Source: Actinomycetota bacterium
GTDB taxonomy: Bacteria; Actinomycetota; Actinomycetes; Nanopelagicales; Nanopelagicaceae
Direction: 5' to 3'
DNA: 9,751 nucleotides
NCBI GenBank assembly: GCA_009705185.1
Contig: WLCS01000026.1
Coordinates: 1 to 9,751, forward strand
Part shown: piece by piece, positions 1 to 5,877 of the stretch
How the letters are laid out: every line of letters starts with the position of its first letter
Numbering within the stretch: position 1 is the first letter of the stretch
The notes under the pieces: model-generated
The model's database searches: none
The model's input: only the letters and a program-made list of their open reading frames with translations
Told to the model about the DNA's origin: nothing
Made by a program: the position numbers and the translations under genes

Positions 1-84
1 TTGCGCTCAAAGATTGAAGAAGATCCTGCTAATCCAAAATTGATTCACACAATCCGCGGTTTGGGTTATAAATTCGAGGCGTAG
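1..84 (+). CDS. OmpR/PhoB-family response regulator, C-terminal fragment (partial at window start)
   Basis: Frame 1 is open from the first base and ends at a TAG stop at 82-84, giving 27 residues. They read LRSKIEEDPANPKLIHTIRG followed by LGYKFEA. This is the recognition-helix end and the beta-hairpin wing ('TIRGLGYKFE') that close winged-helix DNA-binding domains of the OmpR/PhoB response-regulator family. The KIEEDPANP segment resembles actinobacterial RegX3/PhoP-type regulators, but the fragment is too short to name the paralog. The receiver domain and most of the effector domain lie upstream of the window. The next gene starts 9 bases after the stop, so the two are probably cotranscribed. 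Family assignment is firm; the specific identity is unknown. Confidence 0.85.
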   Translation: MRSKIEEDPANPKLIHTIRGLGYKFEA

Positions 85-93
85 ACTGGCGAT

Positions 94-933
94 ATGGCCA
101 AGAAATTATGGAACGCTAAAGATTCATCTCGATGTATCGTAATTCCAAGCGATTTAGATCATAAATATTCGCGTGGAGTTCTCGGTGTTATCACTGGTTC
201 TGCCCAATACCCAGGAGCTGCAGTACTCACAACATCTGCAGCACTTGCTACAGGACTTGGCATGGTTCGCTTTCATAGTTCTTCTGGATTAGCGCACTTG
301 GTTTTACATCAATCCCCTGAAGCAGTAGTTCAACCTGGTCCAGTGACTGCATGGATTGCTGGTTCCGGAGTGCACGAAAAGAAGTACAGCGACTTCACAA
401 CGTACTTACGTCATAGATGGTTTGCGCTGTTATCCAAGCAAAGTGTTCCAACACTTCTCGATGCTGGTGCGCTATATCTTGCAGGAACTCTTGCTCAGCC
501 AACTCTTATTACCCCGCATGCAGGTGAACTTTCCAAACTATTTTCGAGACGTTCTATTACCGTCAGCTCAGAAATGATTGAATCCGACCCGATTACTTGG
601 GCAAAGAAAGCCGCAGATCTCTTTGATGTCACTGTGTTGCTCAAAGGTTCTCGAACAGTGGTCGTTCAAGGTGATTTGGTAATCTCTCTCCCTGAATCAA
701 CTCCATATTTGGCAACCGCTGGGACCGGTGATGTTTTAGCCGGAATCATCGGAGCGCTCATTGCAACTAATTACATTGAAATTCTCAACTCTCGAGAGCG
801 CCTTGCCCATGTAGCTGCAACAGGTGCATTTATCCATAATCAAGCAGCGCTCATTGCTTCTAAAGGTGCACCGATTTCTGCGTCGCAAATCATTGAACAC
901 ATCAATGAAGCAATCAGAAAAATTCTCTCGTAA
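94..933 (+). CDS. nnrD: ADP-dependent (S)-NAD(P)H-hydrate dehydratase (ribokinase-fold, YjeF C-terminal domain type)
   Basis: This 279-residue cytoplasmic enzyme repairs damaged NADH/NADPH: it dehydrates the S-hydrate back to the cofactor using ADP. The N-terminal GVLGVITGSAQYPGAAVLT (about 28-46) is the usual start of the domain. ITPHAGEL (139-146) and the late ATAGTGDVLAGIIGAL (207-222), which carries the anion-hole glycines and the expected catalytic Asp213, are family signatures. 'VLLKGSRTVV' (181-190) fits the beta-strand before the nucleotide site. Only the dehydratase domain is present; the NnrE epimerase domain, often fused in bacteria, is absent, so the epimerase must be elsewhere or missing. 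The ATG at 94 follows the preceding stop by 9 bases with only a weak purine patch (GGCGA), suggesting readthrough from the upstream regulator gene. A generic ribokinase-family kinase is the alternative, but the PHAGE and GTGDVLAG pair argues strongly for NnrD. Confidence 0.9.
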   Translation: MAKKLWNAKDSSRCIVIPSDLDHKYSRGVLGVITGSAQYPGAAVLTTSAALATGLGMVRFHSSSGLAHLVLHQSPEAVVQPGPVTAWIAGSGVHEKKYSDFTTYLRHRWFALLSKQSVPTLLDAGALYLAGTLAQPTLITPHAGELSKLFSRRSITVSSEMIESDPITWAKKAADLFDVTVLLKGSRTVVVQGDLVISLPESTPYLATAGTGDVLAGIIGALIATNYIEILNSRERLAHVAATGAFIHNQAALIASKGAPISASQIIEHINEAIRKILS

Positions 934-970
934 TCGCTGTCAGGAGTAAGAGGTGCCCCCAATCTCGTTT

Positions 971-989
971 GAGTAATCGCGCTTACTCT
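971..989 (+). promoter_or_regulatory. Putative -10 element with overlapping GAGTAA/TTACTC dyad upstream of the LuxR-type regulator
   Basis: GAGTAA at 971-976 and its inverse TTACTC at 983-988 form a perfect 6-bp inverted repeat around a 6-base spacer. A further direct copy of GAGTAA lies at 944-949. TACTCT (984-989) matches TANNNT and would place the transcript start at about the ATG at 995, giving a leaderless message. No convincing -35 is seen. The dyad overlapping the -10 could be an operator for the downstream regulator, which is inference. Confidence 0.35.
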
Positions 990-994
990 TAAAC

Positions 995-1681
995 ATGATT
1001 ACAACACTTGCTCCAACTGCTCGTGTTCTCATTGTTAACGATGACGCCTTCGAATTAGCAACAACTGCAGCTTCTCTTCGCCAGCATTGCATTAGCGTTG
1101 TTGGAGAGGCCGGAAATAGCTATATTGCTGAAAATCTCTTTCGCACTCTGCGCCCTGAAGTTGTTCTGGTAAATCTCGAGCAATCAGGTGAAGCATCGGT
1201 TGGAATATTACAAAAAATACGAATAGTCGATCCAACTCTGGGAATAGTAATCACTACAGCATGTCCAGATTTAAGAATTTTTGGACTTCTCGAAAAAAAC
1301 ATTCCATCGGGCTCACAAGTAATTTTCAAAGAAAATATGACGGATATATCCATTCTCACTCGCGCGATTTCTGAGTCACTGGTTGCGGCCATCGAAGGCT
1401 CAAAGATGAAATGGGTGAATTTTGATTCATCCAAACATGAACATAGTCAGCTCTTGCTCATGGGACAGATGACGAATATTCAAGTTGATACCCTAAAGCT
1501 CGTGGCTCAGGGCTTAAGTAATTCTGAAATTGCCAAAGTACGTTTTGTCTCAGAGAAATCTGTAGAACAAATTGTGGCGCGCATCGCACAGCATTTATCA
1601 ATTACTCCAGATAGGAGACGAAATCTTCGAGTAATACTGGTTGGCGAATACTTTAAATGGCTCGGTGCGCCCAAGCTTTGA
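995..1681 (+). CDS. LuxR/NarL-family regulator with degenerate receiver domain (phospho-Asp replaced by Asn)
   Basis: The 228-residue protein has two domains. Residues 10-130 look like a CheY-type receiver: VLIVNDD (11-17) carries the Mg-binding acidic pair D16/D17, VITTA (85-89) holds the conserved Thr, and K112 in VIFKEN matches the invariant Lys. At the phosphoacceptor site, however, 'RPEVVLVNLEQSG' has N60 where canonical receivers have Asp. Residues 160-205 match a LuxR-type helix-turn-helix (LKLVAQGLSNSEIA, then a VSEKSVEQIVARIAQHLSI recognition region), followed by an unusual basic/aromatic tail (RRRNLRVILVGEYFKWLG). It is therefore probably a DNA-binding regulator that is not controlled by ordinary phosphorylation at this position. 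No histidine kinase is adjacent. The ATG at 995 is preceded by a -10-like hexamer rather than a Shine-Dalgarno sequence. The regulated genes cannot be told from the sequence. Confidence 0.8.
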   Translation: MITTLAPTARVLIVNDDAFELATTAASLRQHCISVVGEAGNSYIAENLFRTLRPEVVLVNLEQSGEASVGILQKIRIVDPTLGIVITTACPDLRIFGLLEKNIPSGSQVIFKENMTDISILTRAISESLVAAIEGSKMKWVNFDSSKHEHSQLLLMGQMTNIQVDTLKLVAQGLSNSEIAKVRFVSEKSVEQIVARIAQHLSITPDRRRNLRVILVGEYFKWLGAPKL

Positions 1682-1708
1682 AATATGTAACCTGTAATCA
1701 TTTACGAT
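1678..1708 (+). promoter_or_regulatory. Putative promoter for the DnaX-C-like / lysozyme pair
   Basis: TTGAAA at 1678-1683 (overlapping the stop codon of the regulator gene) and TACGAT at 1703-1708 resemble -35 and -10 elements with a 19-base spacer. Initiation would fall near 1715, about 6 bases before the ATG at 1721. No Shine-Dalgarno sequence is seen before that ATG (CCCCGC precedes it), consistent with near-leaderless translation. Confidence 0.4.
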
Positions 1709-1720
1709 AAAGTTCCCCGC

Positions 1721-1990
1721 ATGTCATCCGGGCTTACACTCTCTGCAATTCGTATGCGCTGGAACGAAGTATTAGACCTTGTAGAAAAACGCGATCGAGT
1801 TGTGTGGATTGCCTATTTTGATGCTCGCCTAGAATCTTTCGAAAACGGCAGACTTACTTTGGACTTTAGCGATAGCAATAAATTGGCTACTGGCCACGAT
1901 TACCAAGAGGCAAGAATTCGACATAGGTCTTTATTGCAGGGAACCTTTTTTGACGTATTCGGTGAGACTGTCGTGATTGTCGAGAAATGA
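1721..1990 (+). CDS. Small protein resembling the C-terminal domain of actinobacterial DNA polymerase III gamma/tau (DnaX)
   Basis: The 89-residue soluble protein has no signal peptide or membrane segment. Its pattern (IRMRWNEVLDLVEKRDRVVW at 10-29, then a DARLESFENGRLTLDFSD strand pair, 'KLATG', and RHRSLLQGTFFDVFG) follows the layout of the DnaX C-terminal domain of actinobacteria: W-x-EVL-x-x-V-x-x-R-x-R, then A-x-(V/L)-x-x-x-x-x-G-x-L-x-L-x-F, then LA, then LL. The similarity is from memory of family patterns, not from an alignment. The AAA+ ATPase part of DnaX is absent, so if related it is a detached domain; the full-length dnaX would be elsewhere. The TGA stop (1988-1990) overlaps the ATG of the lysozyme gene in an ATGA arrangement, which predicts translational coupling. 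No function linking the pair is evident. It could instead be an unrelated small hypothetical protein. Confidence 0.7.
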   Translation: MSSGLTLSAIRMRWNEVLDLVEKRDRVVWIAYFDARLESFENGRLTLDFSDSNKLATGHDYQEARIRHRSLLQGTFFDVFGETVVIVEK

Positions 1991-3282
1991 AGAAAATTTC
2001 CTCAATTCTCGCGTCACTAGTTTTTCTCTCCGCGACTTTCTACCTTCCCGCTGCACACTCTGCGGATCTCAAGTTCTCTGGTCCTGGCGGCAAGATTCAT
2101 GGGGCTGATATCAGTAGATGGCAACATCCAAATAATAAGAAGATTAATTTTGTAAAGATGCGCGAGGCTGGAATCGACTTTGTGATGATCAAAGCATCTG
2201 ACTCTCGTGATGATGCAGACCAGCTTGCAGTTAAATACTTAAAAACCGATCGCAACGGTGCGCAAGAAGCAGGAATCCACACAGGTTTCTATCACTATGC
2301 AATTCTGCCGAATGTAACCACGAAAGCTGCCATTGAACGTGATGCAAGAGTTCAAGCACAGAAAGTGATCTGGCGTATTGGTTCGATTGGTGGCTTTAAT
2401 GAACTCGATCTTCCATACGCTCTAGATATTGAAAATACATGCATACAGTTAAATTCGAATAAGACATGCAAGAAATATGCCACCAGAACCAATGCAACTC
2501 TCTGGAGTAAGACTTTTTTGAAGACTTTGAAAGAAAAAACTGGGCGCACTCCCCTGATCTACTCGTCTCCACATTTTCTCGAAAACTCATTAAAGCGCGA
2601 TAAAGAGCTAGCAAAATATCCACTGTGGATCGCGCAATACACAATTGATCCTGCAAAACCAGGTGCGAAACCAAATGTTAAATCTGGTGGTTGTTTTGTC
2701 CATTCATGGACAACCTCGCAATGTTCAGCAAATTGGACTGTCTGGCAGTACACATCGTGCGGGATAGCGCCAAAGTATGGAGTTCCGGGGTCACGACTAG
2801 ACCTGAACGTATTTGGCGGAACACTGGAAAAATTCGAAAGTTTACTTACAGGATCATGGATACCTGATGCAGCAGATGAGATGCCGCACAATGAATCTTC
2901 CACCATCACGGTTACTTCATATTCTGCAACCACATCAAATAAAAAGGTAACTATTAATGTTGATGTAAAGCGACCTGACAATTCTCCAGTTGTCACTGGT
3001 TCTGTGAAATATGTTTTCTCTGAATTAAACCTTTCTATTCCTACCGTTACACAAACAATTTCACGCGAAACTAGCGGAACATGGAAGATTTCAATTGACG
3101 GTACTCCCGCTGGAAATTGGTTGGGAAGTGTCTTATTTACAGATGCATCCGGTACGCATAGTGAAGTGTCAACCCCGTTGGACTTTACGGTCTTGCAAGG
3201 GGCTGCACCAACACCTTCTCCAACAAAGAAACCAGCAGTGAAGCCCCCTGTAGATGGCTGTAAGAATCAAATAAAGAATTAA
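1987..3282 (+). CDS. Secreted GH25-family lysozyme (N,O-diacetylmuramidase) with C-terminal beta-rich domain
   Basis: The 431-residue protein begins with a Sec-type signal peptide (MKK, hydrophobic ISSILASLVFLSATFYLPA, likely cleaved near AHSA-D at 23-27). Residues about 37-290 form a glycoside hydrolase 25 domain: GADISRWQ with D41, ALDIEN with D147 and E149 (the D-x-E catalytic pair), LIYSSPHF (190-197), LWIAQYT (213-219) and VWQYTSCG followed by SRLDLNVFGGT (269-279). This family cleaves the beta-1,4 bond between MurNAc and GlcNAc in peptidoglycan. Cysteines at 152/161 and 236/246/258 could form disulfides outside the cell. Residues about 303-402 are Thr/Ser/Val-rich, look like one beta-sandwich domain and may bind or space. 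A tail TPSPTKKPAVKPPVDG with one Cys (C425) follows. It overlaps the upstream small gene by 4 bases. Role in the host's own wall turnover versus attack on other cells cannot be decided. Confidence 0.9.
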   Translation: MKKISSILASLVFLSATFYLPAAHSADLKFSGPGGKIHGADISRWQHPNNKKINFVKMREAGIDFVMIKASDSRDDADQLAVKYLKTDRNGAQEAGIHTGFYHYAILPNVTTKAAIERDARVQAQKVIWRIGSIGGFNELDLPYALDIENTCIQLNSNKTCKKYATRTNATLWSKTFLKTLKEKTGRTPLIYSSPHFLENSLKRDKELAKYPLWIAQYTIDPAKPGAKPNVKSGGCFVHSWTTSQCSANWTVWQYTSCGIAPKYGVPGSRLDLNVFGGTLEKFESLLTGSWIPDAADEMPHNESSTITVTSYSATTSNKKVTINVDVKRPDNSPVVTGSVKYVFSELNLSIPTVTQTISRETSGTWKISIDGTPAGNWLGSVLFTDASGTHSEVSTPLDFTVLQGAAPTPSPTKKPAVKPPVDGCKNQIKN

Positions 3283-3300
3283 AGTGAGTGAGTTTGAGGG

Positions 3301-3329
3301 CGTACGCGATAGAGTACGTTCATCATGAA
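3301..3329 (+). promoter_or_regulatory. Putative galTK promoter region with small dyads
   Basis: TAGAGT (3310-3315) is a TANNNT -10-like hexamer placing the start of transcription within a few bases of the galT ATG (3325). Two short inverted repeats cover it: CGTAC (3301-3305) with GTACG (3314-3318), and TTCAT-C-ATGAA (3319-3329), which includes the start codon. No convincing -35 or Shine-Dalgarno sequence is visible. Operator function is inference and the dyads are short enough to be chance. Confidence 0.3.
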
Positions 3330-4437
3330 TGAGATTGTTCAACTTTCAGCTGGCGTAGTGCGCACGGATCGCACCATGAATGACGGTCGCACTATTCGGT
3401 ATTACGACACCACCGGTCAAACTCGCACCGCACAAGATCAGCGACCTGAAGAAGAACAACCTGGAATCGGCGAGCTACGCCTTGATCCATTAGTAAACGA
3501 GTGGGTGGCAATGGCTGCTCATCGACAAGGTCGAATATTTTTACCCCCGAAAGAATTGTGCCCACTGTGTCCAACAACAGGTGATTTACTCACCGAAGTT
3601 CCCGAAAAAGACTTTGAAGTAGTTGTATTTGATAATCGTTCACCATCTCTTCGTCCACCAGATGGCGACTTTGCTCTTCCTGATCTAGTTGGCACAGATA
3701 CCGATAACGGTCATGCTGCTGGAAAGTGTGAAGTCATCTGTTTTACAGCCGATCACGGTGGAGATTTCAAATCTCTATCGCCACAAAGAGTGCGTACCTT
3801 GCTTGAGGCTTGGAAAGATCGCACGCGTGAACTTTCCAAACTTGCCTTTATTGCCCACATCGCACCGTTTGAAAACCGAGGCGAAGAAATTGGCGTCACG
3901 CTGGCTCATCCTCACGGTCAGATTTATGCGTACTCATATCTGCCACCTCGCGTTGCAAAGATGCTCTCCGTTGCGCGTGAACATCACCAAAAGACAGGCA
4001 AAGTTCTCTTCGATGAAGTTGTTGCGCGCGAACTTCGCGATGAAGTTCGAATTATTGCTAAGAATGAACATTGGGTCGCATACACACCGTTTGCCTCTCG
4101 ATATCCATTTGAAATCCATGTAGTACCACTTTCTCCTGTTGCTGATTTAGCAGAGCTCTCCGAGGCTGCATCCAATGCATTTCCTGCAATTGCGATTGAG
4201 GTCATGAAACGTCTCGACGGTGTATTTGGAATTGAAATGGCCTATATCGCGGCATGGCATCAGGCTCCGGTGCGAGAAGGACGCGATCTCTTGAGGTTGC
4301 ATTGGCAAATAACAAGTGTCCGTAGAGCCCCAGGAAAATTGAAATATTTGGCTGGCTCAGAATCTGCAATGGGTGCATTCATTATGGATATGAAACCAGA
4401 GCAATCGGCTGGGCAATTGAAAGATGTCAAAATCTAA
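3325..4437 (+). CDS. galT: Galactose-1-phosphate uridylyltransferase (class I)
   Basis: This 370-residue cytoplasmic enzyme of the Leloir pathway swaps UMP between UDP-glucose and galactose-1-phosphate, giving UDP-galactose and glucose-1-phosphate. ELRLDPLVNEWVAMAAHRQG (50-69) opens the typical domain. C79-P-L-C82 and H144 in TADHGGDF fit the zinc ligands. ENRGEEIG (183-190) runs into H195-P-H197-G-Q199, the active-site HPHxQ motif, in which H197 aligns with the nucleophilic His that is uridylylated. AAWHQAP (309-315) and LRLHWQI (323-329) complete the fold. It is slightly longer than the E. coli enzyme because of an N-terminal extension (about 1-12) and a loop at 31-47. The start at 3325 is preferred because VVRTDRTMNDGRTIRYYDT (11-29) matches the usual family N-terminus; another Met at residue 18 would cut into it. 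galK follows with a 14-base overlap, so the pair is cotranscribed. Confidence 0.96.
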   Translation: MNEIVQLSAGVVRTDRTMNDGRTIRYYDTTGQTRTAQDQRPEEEQPGIGELRLDPLVNEWVAMAAHRQGRIFLPPKELCPLCPTTGDLLTEVPEKDFEVVVFDNRSPSLRPPDGDFALPDLVGTDTDNGHAAGKCEVICFTADHGGDFKSLSPQRVRTLLEAWKDRTRELSKLAFIAHIAPFENRGEEIGVTLAHPHGQIYAYSYLPPRVAKMLSVAREHHQKTGKVLFDEVVARELRDEVRIIAKNEHWVAYTPFASRYPFEIHVVPLSPVADLAELSEAASNAFPAIAIEVMKRLDGVFGIEMAYIAAWHQAPVREGRDLLRLHWQITSVRRAPGKLKYLAGSESAMGAFIMDMKPEQSAGQLKDVKI

Positions 4438-5575
4438 TTTCATGACATCAATTCTTGCCAATTTTGAAAAAATATTTGGTCACTCGGCAGAAGTAATTTC
4501 AGAGGCTCCGGGACGTGTAAATCTCATTGGAGAGCACATCGATTACAGTGAAGGTTTTGTACTTCCCTTTGCAATTGCAGATCGAACTCATGCTGCAATT
4601 GCCCGACGAAGTGATGGAAAAATCAAAATTGCATCACATCAACGTAGAGGCAAAGTTTTTTCAATTTCTGTTTCAGATGTAAAGCCTGGCAGCGCAGGTG
4701 ACTGGGAAAAATATGTTCTCGGAGTTATCTGGTCTTTAGGTGTAAAAGATGGTTTGGACATACTTGTTGATGGTTCGGTGCCAGCCGGTGCGGGGCTATC
4801 TTCATCTGCAGCCCTTGAGTGTTCGGTCGCAGTAGGCCTCAACGAATTATTAAGGCTGAATAAATCTCTGGAAGATTTAGCACGAGCAACCCAAAAGGCT
4901 GAAAATGATTATGTTGGTATGCCGTGCGGAATCATGGATCAATCAGTCTCTTTGATGGGCAAATCTGGTGCAGCACTACTTCTTGATTGCCGGGATTTAT
5001 CGACTCAGTCCGTTCCGTTTAACGTTGCAGAAGCGGGACTTGAACTTTTAATAATTGATACGCAGGCACATCATGCACTTGTCGATGGTGGCTATGCAGA
5101 GCGTCGTGCATCATGTGAATCCGCTGCCGCAAAACTTGGCGTCAAATCTATGCGAGATCTCACTTTGGAAGATCTTGAATCAGGCCGCGACAAAATCTCC
5201 GATACTGAATTTATAAGAGCCCATCATGCCGTAACCGAAATTTCTCGAGTGCTAGATTCTGTAAAAGCGCTGAGCATTTCGGACTTTGAAACCTTAGGAA
5301 AATTGATTAACGCTTCACATGTTTCCCTAAGAGATGACTACACCGTATCTTGCCAAGAGCTTGATGTTGCAGTGCAAGCATCACTTAATGCAGGCGCACT
5401 AGGTTCACGAATGGTTGGCGGTGGATTCGGCGGCAGCGCTATCGCACTTGTGCGCGCTGCAGATGTTGAAAAAACTGAAAGCGCTGTTCTGGATGCATTT
5501 GCAAAAAATGGATATAAGAAGCCGCGATTCTTTACTTCGCTACCAAGTGCTGGAGCAAGTGCTCGCCTGATTTAA
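4424..5575 (+). CDS. galK: Galactokinase (GHMP kinase family)
   Basis: The 383-residue enzyme phosphorylates galactose with ATP to galactose-1-phosphate, the substrate of the preceding galT product. The galactokinase signature GRVNLIGEHIDYSEG (30-44) includes R31 and sugar-contacting E37/H38/D40. GAGLSSSA (122-129) is the GHMP ATP-binding loop. GMPCGIMDQ supplies the expected catalytic base D172. MVGGGFGGSA near the C-terminus is the third GHMP motif. Length fits the family. The chosen ATG at 4424 overlaps galT by 14 bases; an in-frame ATG at 4442, just after the galT stop, would remove six residues (MSKSNF) and is an equally believable start, since neither has a strong Shine-Dalgarno sequence. 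Overlap with galT implies translational coupling. The gene ends 6 bases from the convergent ACT gene, with no clear terminator between them. Confidence 0.96.
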   Translation: MSKSNFMTSILANFEKIFGHSAEVISEAPGRVNLIGEHIDYSEGFVLPFAIADRTHAAIARRSDGKIKIASHQRRGKVFSISVSDVKPGSAGDWEKYVLGVIWSLGVKDGLDILVDGSVPAGAGLSSSAALECSVAVGLNELLRLNKSLEDLARATQKAENDYVGMPCGIMDQSVSLMGKSGAALLLDCRDLSTQSVPFNVAEAGLELLIIDTQAHHALVDGGYAERRASCESAAAKLGVKSMRDLTLEDLESGRDKISDTEFIRAHHAVTEISRVLDSVKALSISDFETLGKLINASHVSLRDDYTVSCQELDVAVQASLNAGALGSRMVGGGFGGSAIALVRAADVEKTESAVLDAFAKNGYKKPRFFTSLPSAGASARLI

Positions 5576-5581
5576 TTCTTG

Positions 5582-5818
5582 TTATAAAGCTACGATTGAA
5601 ATTACGTTAACTCCACCAATTGAATTAAGAATTTCCACAAGGTCATCTGTATTTGTTCCAGGAACAGCAACAGTTATTTCATCAAATCCGATTCCATCTA
5701 CTGTTTTAAGAACTTGTAATTCGCGAATATCGGCTCCTGCAGAACCAATAGCTGATGCCAGCATGCCGAGCGAGCCTGGGCGATCTGGAAGTGAAACCTG
5801 TAATTTGTAAAGTGCCAT
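5582..5818 (-). CDS. Small single ACT-domain protein
   Basis: The 78-residue protein consists of one ACT domain: MALYKLQVSLPDRPGSLGML has the first beta-strand and the DRPGSLG ligand-binding turn (12-18), followed by helix 'ASAIGSAGADIRELQV', then 'FDEITVAVPG' and a second helix 'TDDLVEILNSI', ending in GVNVISIVAL. The beta-alpha-beta-beta-alpha-beta order is complete, so this is a full domain and not a fragment of a larger enzyme. ACT domains usually bind amino acids and dimerise; stand-alone versions often act as sensors or subunits, but the ligand and partner cannot be read here. The start codon lies 5 bases beyond a large inverted repeat, and a TACATT -10-like hexamer suggests a leaderless transcript. 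It converges with galK, leaving only 6 bases between the stop codons. Confidence 0.88.
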   Translation of the reverse strand: MALYKLQVSLPDRPGSLGMLASAIGSAGADIRELQVLKTVDGIGFDEITVAVPGTNTDDLVEILNSIGGVNVISIVAL

Positions 5819-5823
5819 GACAC

Positions 5824-5866
5824 AAATGTACCCGCTACTTATTACATCTAAGTAACGGGTACATTT
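5824..5866 (-). terminator. 18-bp-arm inverted repeat between the HtrA-like gene and the ACT gene (probable hairpin terminator)
   Basis: AAATGTACCCGCTACTTA (5824-5841) and TAAGTAACGGGTACATTT (5849-5866) are reverse complements except at one position (C5835 against A5855), with a 7-base loop TTACATC. In RNA made from the - strand the mismatch becomes a G-U wobble, so the 18-bp stem is fully paired; in + strand RNA it is a C-A mismatch. This favours a role in the - strand transcript, 11 bases after the protease stop codon. The U-tract after the stem is short (UUU), so it may be a weak terminator, or a DNA operator over the ACT promoter. Confidence 0.5.
5825..5830 (-). promoter_or_regulatory. 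Putative -10 element of the ACT gene inside the inverted repeat
   Basis: Read on the - strand, TACATT (5830 to 5825) fits TANNNT and lies 6 bases before the ATG at 5818, which would give a leaderless message. A possible -35, TTACTT (5855-5850), lies 19 bases upstream in the other arm. Both elements would sit in the dyad, so a factor binding it would cover the promoter. Confidence 0.3.
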
Positions 5867-5877
5867 CTTGAACTAAT

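Noticed and set aside
2559..2996. 145-residue - strand open frame opposite the lysozyme gene
   Set aside because: It covers the GH25 motifs in antisense and shows no domain of its own.
3689..4123. 144-residue + strand open frame inside galT
   Set aside because: It lies in another frame over the GalT active-site region (HPHGQ) and has no family resemblance.
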